64,000 nucleotides of DNA. It comes from Seminavis robusta. Taxonomy: Eukaryota; Bacillariophyta; Bacillariophyceae; Naviculales; Naviculaceae. The translations under genes were made by a program, and so were the position numbers. Below, piece after piece: positions 1 through 10,851 of the stretch. The stretch is taken from NCBI GenBank assembly GCA_903772945.1, contig CAICTM010000189.1, forward strand, positions 7,501-71,500, given 5' to 3'. Position 1 is the first letter of the stretch. Each line of letters starts with the position of its first letter. The notes under the pieces are model-generated. The model was not told the origin of the DNA, did not search any database, and worked only from the letters and a program-made list of their open reading frames with translations.

Positions 1-2
1 TG

Positions 3-983
3 ATGGATTCGATTGTAGATGCTGACGGCCCATACAGGGACAAACTGATCCAATTGGCCCAAGAGAGTATCCAAAAATTCAACCGTTGCCGGAGTCAAGA
101 TGATACACAGCTTGGTCCCGAAAAGTTGGTTGATGAAGCTTGGAACTCAGTGGAGTTCGTGTGGGCCCCTCAGTCGAATCGAAATGTCCAACAAGGAGCA
201 ACTGCTTTCACGACGATGGGATCTGCAGGCGAACATTTCTTCCCTATTATTGCTTTCAGTGACTCTTTCTGGGAGAACGATCGCCCCAGCAGAGAATCCA
301 ACCTCGACCATGATGCTATCCTGGGTACGATGATGGGAAAGAAGACGAAGCTCTTGTTCTACAAGAAGCTGAAGCACGAGTTCCTACATGTAATTCACCG
401 GTATCTGGACATTATTCACAATCACCACTTCAGTGAGGATGGCACCCCAGTAAAGTACACGCCATGGAATCAAGCCGACACAGCCAATGGTGTTCCTGAG
501 GTTGGTGATCATGACGAGGAAGAAGATGCAGGAGGACCCCTACTCCCACGTTATAACAACCAGAAGCTTTCCGAGACCAACCCCCTCTGCTTGCAGCACA
601 ACGGAGCATTCCTAGAGCTGAATGGCACCCAAGTTGATGGCTTACTGAACGAGACCATATACTTCACGCTTGTACGGGCCATGCGCCATGACACGGGCAG
701 GTGGTCTTGTCTGTTTTCTCGGGCCTTTCAGCACGGAGTTTTTGCGGAAGAATTCTATGATGGCGACACTGGGACAACCAACTCTCGAGCTCGTAGGTCT
801 ACTGGGACGGGAACTGCATCAAGAATGAGCTCACCTGCCGCACCAAGAACTCACAATCTTGGCAGAGGGGGAACAGCTGCATGGCGTCTTACGGGCAACA
901 CGCCCATCGTTTTCCCCGAATCTTATTTCTCACGCACTGTGTCAAGGTCAAGTTCGCCTACGGAAGGACTACGAGACAGTTAG
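3..983 (+). CDS. Putative zincin-like protein with HEFLH motif, partial at left edge
   Basis: The open frame begins at an ATG two bases inside the window, so the true start may lie outside. Residues 125-129 read HEFLH, which fits the HExxH zinc-binding and catalytic helix of many metalloproteases. It is preceded by a hydrophobic Leu-Leu-Phe-Tyr stretch and followed by a His-rich segment (IIHNHH). I do not recognise the family, and no third zinc ligand can be assigned safely. After about residue 235 the sequence turns Ser/Thr/Arg-rich and looks unlike the rest. A GT...AG pair near 705-795 would switch the reading to a Cys-containing frame that runs to about 1126, so the C-terminus given here may be intron read-through. 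Function inferred only from the motif. Confidence 0.5.
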   Translation: MDSIVDADGPYRDKLIQLAQESIQKFNRCRSQDDTQLGPEKLVDEAWNSVEFVWAPQSNRNVQQGATAFTTMGSAGEHFFPIIAFSDSFWENDRPSRESNLDHDAILGTMMGKKTKLLFYKKLKHEFLHVIHRYLDIIHNHHFSEDGTPVKYTPWNQADTANGVPEVGDHDEEEDAGGPLLPRYNNQKLSETNPLCLQHNGAFLELNGTQVDGLLNETIYFTLVRAMRHDTGRWSCLFSRAFQHGVFAEEFYDGDTGTTNSRARRSTGTGTASRMSSPAAPRTHNLGRGGTAAWRLTGNTPIVFPESYFSRTVSRSSSPTEGLRDS

Positions 984-1290
984 ATGTGCCAATGACACAG
1001 CCAGCAGAGATGGAAAGAATTGTAAATTGCTTTCAAGGACACTTTGTCCAAAGAAACCTCGCTTGCCGCTGTCGGTACAGGTACCGGTACTGGTATGGGA
1101 TCTATTTTCTCCAACAAATAAGCTAAAACATTGAGACGCAAGGGAGATGCAAATACCCTGAAAAGGTCAACTAAATGTCTGTCATACCAGTTACACTGTG
1201 TACTGGTCTATCAACAAACTCCTTCTTTGAAACATGTAACGAATTCAAAAAGATGGATCTTCTCTGCAGGGACCAGGTGGACAAATGAAT
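984..1290. other. Short gap, possible 3' end of the first gene
   Basis: A frame open to about 1126 may be the true last exon of the HEFLH gene. Around 1072-1095 lies a GGTACC/TACCGGTA palindromic cluster of the kind repeated elsewhere in the window. I see nothing else. Confidence 0.3.
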
Positions 1291-2789
1291 TCACTGCTTG
1301 GACGTGCCGCCAGCAAACATGACATTACTTGCGCTACTCGTTGCTGTACCTGCTCTCAAAATGTCTGGCCTCGATTGGAGGATGTAAAACATGGCCGACC
1401 TGGGATCACCGGGTGGCTCTGGAGCAGCAGCAAAGTGGTACCCGTCATTGTTGCTACTACCACTTTTAGCAAGCATCTCGAGTTTGGCCTTGGCCAAGAC
1501 AAGAGCCACAAGCGTGGGACTCCATGCTCCCATGTCTCGACGATGGAATTCTCGATTGAGCTGCAGGTACAATTGCACTTGAGCACACTGAGTGAGTGGT
1601 CTCGGACCCACAACACGTTCAAGCGATGTGTTTTGTTGAAGTGACAGGCACAGAATTTCCCGCAATGACATCCAACCGCGCATCAATTTCTTGTTATTGC
1701 CGAATTCCTCCATATTGATGCGTTCCACCTGAAAGTATTCCACGGACCGATTGGACCTTAGTCCTTGGAGCAGCAACAGCTTGAGTTCGGAGGCTGTCAA
1801 GGTGCCCAAGGAGAGGCTTTTCAAACGACAGGACGGGTCTCTCAGACCTCGAGCAAGGGTTTCGGTCACCGTCAATTGTGGATTCTTGTTAGGATGCTGT
1901 GTCGGTGTCGGGACAAGCGTATGGAAACAACGGGCATCCAAGACTTGCAAGTCTGGAAAGTCTCGATTTGCCAGGATTTGTGCCATGCACTGTACCGATG
2001 ACGTGGTCAAGGCGTAAAACTGAGGCATCTCGAGTTTGACGAGAGTGCTCTTGTGCACCTGTACCATTCTTTGCCAAAAGGCTTCATCTTCTTCTTGGCA
2101 GAGCACCTGTCGTTGATTGTCATCATGCCAGATGTGCAGTGCAGCAATTGGAGGCGAGTCAAATGGCCGGGTGGAAGCGAGTTAAACGCAGATTGCAGGA
2201 GCTGCCAAGAGATGTAAGAAAATCGGCATTCTACCAACCGTATCTGTTCAATCATTTCTGGTTCCACTTGAAACATGACAATGGCCACATGTTGCCAGAA
2301 TGAAGCTTCGTTCCATAGTAAGCAAGAAAGATCTTGATGCGTCACAATTAGACCCTTGTGGGCAGCAAATTGCCGACGTAGCAAGTACTGAACCACCACT
2401 CCTGGAGCTCCATGATGATGCGCCAAAAAAGATGGCAGGATGCCCTCGTCGTCGTCGTCTTCATCGTGCAATCGCATCAAAATGCTTTCTGGAGCCGCTT
2501 CCAAGAGAAGGCGTAGCACCGAAAATGTCATGGAGGAATTCTGCTGGCAGACATGGTGCAATGGGATCTTGTGGTTCTCATCCCTAATGGTCAACTGATC
2601 AGGTAACTTTTGTACCAGAAATTGAATCTTGGCGTTGGTGGTGGCTGTCAAGGGTTCCTGACAAGCCCAATGCAGCAATGTGGACGGCACTGTTGATGTG
2701 GCCGGATCTAACTGTTCCCCAAGATCCGCCAAAGAGCCGCGCTTCAGGAGATCCCTCCAATGGTTCATGTTGTTGCTGGTACCAACCAT
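1291..2789 (-). pseudogene. Ankyrin-repeat protein split by one frame change
   Basis: Two overlapping open frames on this strand make one protein. The upstream part begins at ATG 2789 (MVGTSNNM) and has ankyrin-type repeats, for example STLLHWACQEP and KIPLHHVCQQN followed by LLLEAAPES. The downstream part (2106-1291) continues with an alpha-helical, leucine-rich region resembling LRR-like segments (LKSLSLGTLTASELKLLLL). Near 2160-2175 the sensible reading passes from one frame to the other without a convincing intron, since no GT-AG pair there restores both sides. This is either a base error in the assembly or a recently broken gene. No specific function can be given; ankyrin proteins of this style are abundant in diatoms and mediate protein contacts. 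Confidence 0.55.
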
Positions 2790-3436
2790 TCTTAATAATA
2801 TGTCGACTAATGAACTGATAGCCAACCGACTCAACTCTTGTGATGCACTTGCATCCAAAGTCTATCTAATTGTTCCTCTGTCAGCTTGCTATTATATTAG
2901 TAGTTTCGTCTTGGTTAGTCTTAATTCTTGATGTGTGATGGGCAGCTGATGGGCGAAGCAATGCATCTTGAGATCTGGAAAAGACTTCTGGGCTTCTGGA
3001 AAGAAGTCTGGAAGTACTTTGGAACCTTTCTTGGAAGCAGATGGGGTGACGTGTCGCAGTTTGTGTCGCAGACATGACAAGACAGCTGGACGATCAGCTG
3101 GCTCGTTCTCCAAATTCTTGTTCTTATCCTGTACTCTAACACCATTGTGGTCCCGCAAGATTGACTGAGATGAGCTCATAACCAGCGAAAGGCCAAGACG
3201 CTCACTTTTCCTTTGGACCACCCCGCCTTCTTCGCAACCACAGCGACGACAGTGTCCAACGAGAACAACGATCGAAGGTGGTCGCTCTCCTCTCCCTGAA
3301 TTTGCGTCCCAAAACCAAATAGGTTTGATCAAAGCTCCTTTCAGATCATTCCTTTTTAGATTAGCGGCAAACACAGAATCCAGCAGACTCAAAGACAAAG
3401 AGGCGGCAGTTCTGCTGCAGCGATCGATACAGCAAA
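2790..3436. promoter_or_regulatory. Divergent intergenic region, ankyrin gene / TOM40
   Basis: About 650 bp between two outward-facing starts, so it must hold both promoters. Several small ORFs here have no protein-like character. No clear TATA box or known element was recognised. Confidence 0.35.
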
Positions 3437-4618
3437 ATGGGCACTGCACAGTCCAAAGTCCAGGAGCCACAACGGAAGGAGAGACTTTCTGCCAACCAAG
3501 AATTCCACAATCAGTTCAGAGCGTTCTCTTCCTCTCGAACATTTGGACCACTGCTATTATCATCGACACAATGTGAACAAGATGCGCCACCCCTTCCTCC
3601 TTTGGATGGAAGCAGCAGTGAACCTCCACCCCCTCCTCCCGAAGAAACCAGCATTGCCGAAGCTGCCAGGTCTGCCTCGGCGTTTGGGAATCCTGGTCCT
3701 TACGAAATGGTCGCTCAGGAAAGCAAACGCTTAATCACCTTGGATACCTACGATGGATTCCGATGTGACATTAGCAAGCAATTGAGTCCCTACATGGTGG
3801 CCATTCACAACTTTTGGTTGGGTACCAACATGATGCAAGATGGACGAAAGAGCACCTACGCCTTTGTCACTCAGGTAGCCGATGAATCCGGATTATTAAT
3901 GGCACGAGTCGACCCAGGACGAGGGAGTGTCGATGGCCGAGTCCACAGAGCAATACTGGGTGGATTGGCCATGGGAAAGCTGCAATTAGGACTCAGCACC
4001 GAAGGCCAACAAGATCAGGCCTTGGCAGAAATTGATTTTGGAGGCGAAACATGGACCGCCAATTTAAAGTACGGATCCATGGGAGGAGGAATTGCCTTTG
4101 GATGCAACTACTTCCAAACTGTCACGCCACGGTTAGCCATGGGTGGTGAAGGAATGTTCCTTGGAGCGAACAAGTCGTTAATGTCAAATTATACATTGAG
4201 GTATACACTGCCAGCAAAAACGGGAGAGGAGGATTTGCCGTCGTCTATTTTGCCGGAGGCTTCTACTGCGATCAGCACCCCTCCTGCAGGGAGCTCCACT
4301 TTCTGGGCGAGCTACAACTCAATGGCCGGCCAAGCCTCGCTTTCCTACAAAAGGGTCGTTACACCTGACAGAGTGACCCTGGGAGCGGGCTTGGACTTTA
4401 GCCCCATGTCACTGGAATCTCAAGTACTATTGGGGGCTGAATTCAAATTGACCCGCAGCAAACTTAATTTCTGTGTCGACGGGTCAGGTCACATCCAGTC
4501 CACTCTTGAAACCAAGCTGGGGATGGTTCAGGGAGCGCCTACGTTGTGCTTCTCTGCCGATGTTGACCATATGAAGGATGAGATGAGGTTTGGATATGGC
4601 CTTAATTTTGAAGGATAG
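3437..4618 (+). CDS. TOM40: Mitochondrial import receptor TOM40 (beta-barrel pore)
   Basis: A 393-residue member of the eukaryotic porin family. The NPGPYE motif at the start of the barrel domain (about residue 90) is a Tom40 hallmark. It is followed by alternating Gly/aromatic strands typical of a 19-strand barrel. The last residues (MRFGYGLNFEG) fit the beta-signal that the sorting machinery of the outer membrane reads. The first 85 residues are polar and proline-rich (PPPPPP), as in many Tom40 N-termini that sit in the cytosol or intermembrane space. Tom40 forms the general protein entry pore of the mitochondrial outer membrane. ATG 3437 follows AAAA and is the natural start. VDAC is the alternative, but the NPGPYE motif favours Tom40. 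Confidence 0.9.
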   Translation: MGTAQSKVQEPQRKERLSANQEFHNQFRAFSSSRTFGPLLLSSTQCEQDAPPLPPLDGSSSEPPPPPPEETSIAEAARSASAFGNPGPYEMVAQESKRLITLDTYDGFRCDISKQLSPYMVAIHNFWLGTNMMQDGRKSTYAFVTQVADESGLLMARVDPGRGSVDGRVHRAILGGLAMGKLQLGLSTEGQQDQALAEIDFGGETWTANLKYGSMGGGIAFGCNYFQTVTPRLAMGGEGMFLGANKSLMSNYTLRYTLPAKTGEEDLPSSILPEASTAISTPPAGSSTFWASYNSMAGQASLSYKRVVTPDRVTLGAGLDFSPMSLESQVLLGAEFKLTRSKLNFCVDGSGHIQSTLETKLGMVQGAPTLCFSADVDHMKDEMRFGYGLNFEG

Positions 4619-4788
4619 TAACGTAAATCTAATCTATCTATCTGGTTGAACATAAACCGTAATGCTTAAAGATTGCAAGAGTTGGGCAGTGCCGCACAGA
4701 TATTTACACAAACTTGCAGCGAAATTGGCGCTAAACCCTTCCCCGTGCTGCTTACTAGCTACCAGTGGTTTGGTTCTTGCCGATGGCG

Positions 4789-6564
4789 TCAAGGTGACAG
4801 CAATTTTTGCATCTCAAGGCATGCATTGGACTCGACTGCAAGTGCCAAGGGTAGATTTCCTCTCTTGTCTTTTGTCTTGGCAGCCTTTGGGTAGATCCTC
4901 AACATTTCTCGAACTGTTTGGACGTCATTGCATCTGTCTTTATTGCTGACTATCAGATGGAGCGGTAGTCGCCCCCGTTCGCCGCGGACTTGCAACGCCT
5001 CCGGAAACAAATTAATTAGCTTGATTGTAATGCTCGAGTCCTCGTAGTTCATGCAATCGAGATGAAGAGGATACACTGCAAGTCCATCATTGTTGCATTT
5101 TCTGCTCGCATCTTCGTTGAGTGATAGGATATGGGCAATACAGGCCGATGAATACCCTCCTTTCTTGCTCAAAGCAATGTGCAAGGGAAGACGGCCTTGG
5201 TTGTTGGCAATCTTTGCCACCTCGGGATATGCTGACAAGAGCTCCATGATAACTTCTTCGGATTTCTTACTCTTGAGAGCTGCATGCAGTGCAAAACCAC
5301 CGTTGAATCCCTTTTCTCGAGCGGCCCCAGGAAAGAGACGAAAGACCTTTAATACTATTCTGCAAATGGTTTGTTCATAACAAAGTTGGAAAAGATGTAA
5401 GTATGCTACACGCGTTGTACAGTTGGGGGGCAAAAGCCATCGATCGCTTAGTACTCACGTATCATTGTGGCAGTTGGCAAGATAGTGCAAGGGAAGAAAC
5501 CCGTATCCGTCCTTTCGTGAAACTCCCTCAGGAAATGTGTCTAGAAGCATCGAGATGACTCCTGCTGGGGCACGAAATTGGCATGCCATGTGCAATGCGA
5601 GACTGGTGAAAGGCTCCGGTGTGACGGTCCTGGCGGCTTCCGGATGCAGCTTCAGAAGTGCTCGAACAATACTGGCCCTGATCTCGGACTTTTGCATACA
5701 AACCAGGTGCAGGGGCATCAATGCATCTTTGTTTGCAATCGAGGCTGCCTTGGGATATCTTTCAAGGAGCTTCAAAATGGTAGACTCAGGACCGTCTGTT
5801 TGTATTGTCAAATGCAAGGGGAGCGCATTGTCCTTTCGAGCATGCTCAATAGTTTCTGGGTAGCGTGATATCAAGAATTCAGTTACTTTCCATGACTTTG
5901 ACCACAGGCATGAATGGTGAAGGGCCAGTTGCCCTTCGGAATCAGGTGTGAAGACACTCTCTGGGTATGCATCCAACAAGAAGGTGACAATGCGAATGTC
6001 CGCTCCCCAGCGAGCTGCAAAGTGGATTGGCAAGCAACCGCATTCATCAATGTCACGGAGGGCTATTGGATGCACATCATAAATTGCTTTTACAAGTTTG
6101 ATTGACGGTTGTAGCCTCAAAATCAGGCATAGAGGGTAGAGGAGGATCGTCTTGGAATCATCAGATTCCAGCGGGTGTTTCTCGCGAAACAGATTGGGGA
6201 ACTCCTTCAATAACTTTGTCACAGCTGCTTCGTCCAATGGGCGAGTTTCTCGGTCGGTGATACAGAGGTGCATTTGCAGCAATATGCGTTCTGCTCTGTG
6301 CACATCCATCAATTCTGATGTTACCGGTGTCGCGACGACCACTTCGTCTGAGACCAATGCTGCAGCCACTGGTACGTCGACGATGGCCTCCGTTAGATTG
6401 TCCAAGTTGCCCAGCCCTGAGTCTTCATACGTTCCTTCCTCATTCTCATCGTCGTATCTATTGCTGTCAGCGCCCCCAACAGCGTAGGCTCCCGGTACTC
6501 CAGCGTCTTCCATTTTCGCGTTGATGTTACCATGAGAATCAGTTGAATTGCTCGAAAGAGGCAT
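4789..6564 (-). CDS. Ankyrin-repeat protein, two exons
   Basis: Exons 6564-5459 and 5359-4789, joined across a 99-bp GT-AG intron (GTGAGT donor, TTGCAG acceptor), give about 558 residues. The join restores a repeat: the LPLHYLANCHND end of exon 1 runs into IVLKVFRLFPGAA of exon 2. The first 85 residues are acidic and disordered. The rest is made of at least nine repeats of the diatom ankyrin style, alternating LPLHxAC and LLxxYPEAA motifs. Repeats such as DECGCLPIHFAARWG and EGQLALHHSCLWS are clear. The start is ATG 6564, just downstream of a near-cognate GTG. No catalytic domain is visible, so a scaffold or binding role is inferred. Confidence 0.85.
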
Positions 6565-7256
6565 CACAAGGACGGTTGCTAAAGAAGCACTGAGTACAGA
6601 GTCAGATTAACTAGCAGCTCCACCATCGCTGTCATGCGCACATGGTTCATACTCTCTGCTCTCTCCTCCAACATCGCAGTGCCATGGACTTCACTTCGGT
6701 CTGGATTCGAGGGGGTGATGCGATGTGACGGAAGACACTGGTTGGGGAAGGTTAGGGTTATTCGAAAAATGGGCATGAAACTCTTTGGCAATGGTGCAGG
6801 TGTGGAGGGCACCTCTCGGGCAACCGCAACACTGGTTTGTATTTCAGTGGGATGTGTACGACTGTATGTGCTACCGTACACAGATTCTCCTTCGGCATTT
6901 GAGCTTCAAAAAGGGGGGGCGCAGAACCAGACCCCCCTTCTAGCTAGCGAGTTGACCTCCCCAGCATGCAAAAGCAATGCTAAGGCCGCCTGGTCCACAA
7001 TTCTTTTTCGTCTTGTTATTAAAGCTATCAGAGGATTTATATTAGTGTATCGTGCAAATATCGAAGACACGGAACGAAAACGAAGTCACGTAGCCTAGCC
7101 GCAACCGCAAGTGGCATCCACAGTTCGCAGGATGGCTGGCTGGCTGCCAGCCAGGTACGGTAGCTACAATTAGGTTGACCCTACTCTTTTGACTGACTCG
7201 ACTCACTTCAACGAACAGCTCTGCTACCCTTCTTGCCAAAGCTTGGCAGCAAACGA
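6565..7256. other. Intergenic, no gene seen
   Basis: Upstream of the ankyrin gene and downstream of the M50-like gene. A 154-codon open frame on the plus strand (6634-7098) has the composition of chance reading and no recognisable motif. A G run lies near 6912-6919 and an imperfect GGCTGGCTGGCTGCCAGCC palindrome near 7130-7153. Confidence 0.4.
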
Positions 7257-8468
7257 TTAGTATATAGTAGCCTGAGCAATTGGGATATCTGCAGGCTCCA
7301 CTTGTTGCCATGCATGCTGCTGTGTAGTTGTCTGCTGTTGTGGAGGTTGCGCTGCTTGCTGCGAATGATACCACGCGGGGTTCACAGCAGGGGACGGAGC
7401 AGATACCGTTGGTTGTTCATATGCCGGGGGTGCTTGTTGAGTGTTGGAGGTTGTCACCATTGCAATACCATGTTGAGGTAACGCCCCTTCTTGAGCCTTG
7501 CGCATTGCTTTTTTGTTCTTTTGGTAAGTGACACCGTTGAAGGGAAGGAGTAGCCCAACAGCCGACATGAAGAGACCAAAGATGAGCCAAAGGACAGCCC
7601 AAAAGCCGTAGGTCATACCGATCAAATCCGCCACGGTATGAGCGTCTGTAGATGTCTGTTGTCCATTCACATAGGCTTCACCTTCTTGGATGTCCATCAA
7701 GTCGTTGATGGCATCAAGGGCGTTGAAGGAACAGGTTGCGGCCAAAAAGCAGTACATATACAATACTCCTTGAGCCGGTAGTTTCCAACCAAAGAGAAGG
7801 AGCACGATCCCAATAGAAAGGGTGGCGGCAACTCCAAAGGCATTTCGCACATACATGGCACAACTCAGCAGCATGGCACACCCTATGACAATCAGACCCA
7901 CAGTAGGACCTCGTCGCGTACGTCGCCATAGCAGCAGAAAGCCTCCAATGAGGGCCGTGCCTGTGTATCCAGCAGAGGCTACAAAGGCTCGTTTCCAATC
8001 TTCCCCTGTTGTCCACGTGTAAGCGAGGCCACTACCGTCCTTGTATACCATCAACTTGCGGACTCCACCGCCAACGAGAATCGCTGCCATGCCGTGACAC
8101 ATTTCATGGACCCAGGTCGAGAAGATCATGAATGGATAGAGAATAAACCTCACTGTGGGAATATGAAGAACCACAGCCATCAAGAGGATTGCTACCAATA
8201 GTGCCTTGTCGCGCTTGACATTTTTGGTGAAGAAGTTGGTTCCATCGTTTGTTGTTTGTTGCAGCAAGTGTTGTCTCTTATTGTCCTCGGCAGCCTCACC
8301 ACACACCTCGGGTGGTGTGCAGAGAGTGTCCAGCATATCGGAAGCCTTGGTGCTTTTTCCGCCCGTCATGGTGATGGTGGCAGTTTGGGATGTGCTTGGG
8401 GTGAGGGTGAGCGGAAAGAATGCTTCCGTGAGAGGAGGCGAGCCCTTGAGCCAGCATAACTTGCTCAT
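7257..8468 (-). CDS. M50B-like integral membrane metallopeptidase with PPxY tail
   Basis: A 403-residue protein whose ATG overlaps the start of the divergent intergenic region. About 85 polar residues precede a hydrophobic helix. HEMCHGMAA at 121-129 at the end of a membrane segment is the HExxH zinc site of site-2-protease-like M50 peptidases. Further membrane helices follow, and NALDAIND near residue 260 could supply the third ligand. The last 90 residues are Gln/Pro-rich with PPAYEQP, a PPxY-type WW-binding motif. M50 peptidases cut substrates inside membranes; the M50B-like group is often of unknown substrate. The catalytic assignment rests on the motif alone. It is single-exon. Confidence 0.75.
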   Translation of the reverse strand: MSKLCWLKGSPPLTEAFFPLTLTPSTSQTATITMTGGKSTKASDMLDTLCTPPEVCGEAAEDNKRQHLLQQTTNDGTNFFTKNVKRDKALLVAILLMAVVLHIPTVRFILYPFMIFSTWVHEMCHGMAAILVGGGVRKLMVYKDGSGLAYTWTTGEDWKRAFVASAGYTGTALIGGFLLLWRRTRRGPTVGLIVIGCAMLLSCAMYVRNAFGVAATLSIGIVLLLFGWKLPAQGVLYMYCFLAATCSFNALDAINDLMDIQEGEAYVNGQQTSTDAHTVADLIGMTYGFWAVLWLIFGLFMSAVGLLLPFNGVTYQKNKKAMRKAQEGALPQHGIAMVTTSNTQQAPPAYEQPTVSAPSPAVNPAWYHSQQAAQPPQQQTTTQQHAWQQVEPADIPIAQATIY

Positions 8469-8883
8469 TCATGTTGGACACTACTCAAACAGGGCTTTGA
8501 TGAAGACCGGCAATTAGACATTCTACGTTGAATGTTGTTCATTTGGTAGTATGAAACGAGAAGGTGATCGCTGAATTTGACCTTGTCCTGTTGTTGCTGG
8601 TACCGCAACTTCCGCTTGAGCTATTCAATCGTGGATACTCTTTGGATCTTCCCGCCACTTGAGTGACATGCATCTGATGGATTTTGCGGAAGCATCGGCT
8701 GGCATTGCAGATCATCCAAAGAATTGATCCGGCAACCATGATGAGGTGCGGAAGCCCTGTCCTCGGTTGATACTAAAACGTACCGTACGGAAGCCATCCT
8801 CCCTTCATCCTCCATCACACAAAACTTGGGATCGAGTTGCGGCGATTTCATTGGATTGTAGTGAAGTGGATTAACGTTGATTG
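8469..8883. promoter_or_regulatory. Divergent promoter region, M50-like gene / sulfatase
   Basis: About 415 bp between outward-facing starts. It contains a TACCGTACGG palindrome-like cluster near 8780. No coding frame with protein character was seen. Confidence 0.35.
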
Positions 8884-8910
8884 ATGCCTAGCGTATCGGA
8901 ACTTGAAGCA

Positions 8911-10851
8911 ATGAGAATGGTTGTCGGGATCCTCCTCCTCCTGCTGATCTTTTGCACTTGTAGTGTCGATGCTACTGTTGACGAACAGCAAAATGTGGAT
9001 AGCAGGAAACCACCTCCTCATATTCTGTTTGTCTTGATCGATGACCTTGGTTGGGGGGATGTAGGATTTCATCAGACCAGCGAAACTGGGCATGATAGAC
9101 CAGAAGTCAAGACTCCTGTCATGGATCGCCTAGCACAAGAAGAAGGGCTCCAGTTGCATCGTCATTATGTTCACTGCAGTTGTACAGGAACCCGCACCTC
9201 ACTGCAATCAGGTCGGTTTCCAGTCCATGTACAAACAACACTCAAGAATCCAGAAGTTCCCAGTTCCGGAATGCCGCGCAATCTGACAGGGTTAGCAGAG
9301 CATCTGAAAAGTGCTAACACTAGCTATGCCACTCACTATGTTGGAAAATGGGATGTTGGAATGGCCACACCCAAACATACACCCAAGGGTAGAGGCTACG
9401 ATACTTCGTTGAATTATTTTGAACACAAGGTAAATTTTTTTGTTTTTGTCAATTAAAGTCAAAAAGAAGACCTTTGCCTCTGTGCCCACCAAATGGCCTT
9501 GGACTAAAATTGCATTTGGTGCTGTTTTCTCTTCTTGTGGTGACAGAATGACTACTTCACGCAAGAATGCATTCAGTCAGTTTGCTGCAATGACCACATT
9601 CATCGTCAGGACAAACCAACAATCTATGACCTTTGGGACACAGATAAACCTGCCCGAGCACTGCAAGGCAGTGACTATGAAGAGTTTATTTTTCAAAGGA
9701 GAATGTTTGACATCATCGACAGTCATGCAGAACAGCAGGAGAGCAAAGATGATACACAACAGCAGCCATTGTTTTTGTTCTATGCTCCTCATGTTGCGCA
9801 TTGCCCGCTCTCCGTACCACAATCCTATCTGGATCAGTTTGACTTTATGGATGATGATGCATATGATGATGGTGATGCTTGCAAGTTCAAAACCTATACT
9901 ATTGTGGGCCCAGGCAAAAAGCAACCGAAGCATTCCTGTCGGAAACAATACCACGCAATGGTCAAGCTGATGGATGACATCCTCGGTAGCCTTGTTGAGC
10001 GTCTCAAGAGACATGGAATGTGGGAGAATACCTTGATGGTGGTCACAAGTGACAATGGAGGACCCATTGACCCGCAAGAATCAGCTGCTACTAACTATCC
10101 CTTGCGTGGTGGAAAGTATAGTGACTGGGAAGGCGGTGTGAGAGCCACAGCCTTTGTCAGTGGTGGTTATCTTCCAATGCACCAGCGTGGAAAGATATTG
10201 GAGAAACCTATTCACATTTGTGACTGGTACGCAACATTGCCAGCTTTGGCTGGAGTCAATGTTCGAAAAAACGATGAGGACGTTGCTGCAGACAAGAAGA
10301 TTCCACCAGTGGATGCTGTCAATGTTTGGCCTCTCATCGTTGGTGAGGACGGGGGTGATAGCATGAACGGAGAGGTCTGTCTGCAATCTGTACCTCCCCG
10401 GAAGGAGATACCCCTTTCCAAGCATGCCTTGATTGATGGCCATTACAAACTGATTTGGAACGAGGAAGAGATGGTAGCTATGGCTGGATGGACTTATCCG
10501 GACTACCCGACAAGCCACACGAAAGGGAAGGATGAAATCTATGGTCAAATGCTCAACTGTAGCACTGGCTGCCTATTCAATGTTCACACTGACCCCGGAG
10601 AGCACAAGGATGTTTCCAAATCACACCCCGTACGTGTTCAAGCCATGAAGAAACGGCTTGAGGAATTGCGAAAGGGGTTTTATGACAACGATGACCGTGG
10701 AATCGATTCTTGCCCGGAAGAATATGCTGATGAAGACAACAAACTGCCTTGTGCATGCTGGATGGCGACAAACTACTATGGAGGATTCCTTGGACCATAT
10801 CAAGAAGTTGACTTGTTACCAGAATTTCTTGACCGTGTACAGGCGAAGTGA
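8911..10851 (+). CDS. Secreted arylsulfatase-family protein, two exons
   Basis: Exons to 9429 and from 9547, joined across a 117-bp GT-AG intron, give about 607 residues. The join yields an unbroken EHK-NDYFTQE reading. ATG 8911 opens a clean signal peptide (MRMVVGILLLLLIFCTC); an in-frame ATG at 8884 is also possible. The N-terminal IDDLGWGDVGFH supplies the metal-binding Asp pair of sulfatases. TSDNGGP and LRGGKYSDWEGGVRA are strongly conserved arylsulfatase B-type motifs. Two catalytic motifs are altered. The formylglycine motif CxPxR is CTGTR (Cys at 9181), and the usual GKWHLG is GKWDVG (from 9343). It may act on sulfated glycans outside the cell, or be a pseudoenzyme. The fold assignment is firm; activity is open. 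Confidence 0.9.

Noticed and set aside
6634-7098. 154-codon plus-strand frame
   Set aside because: Chance composition, no conserved motif, no suitable context.
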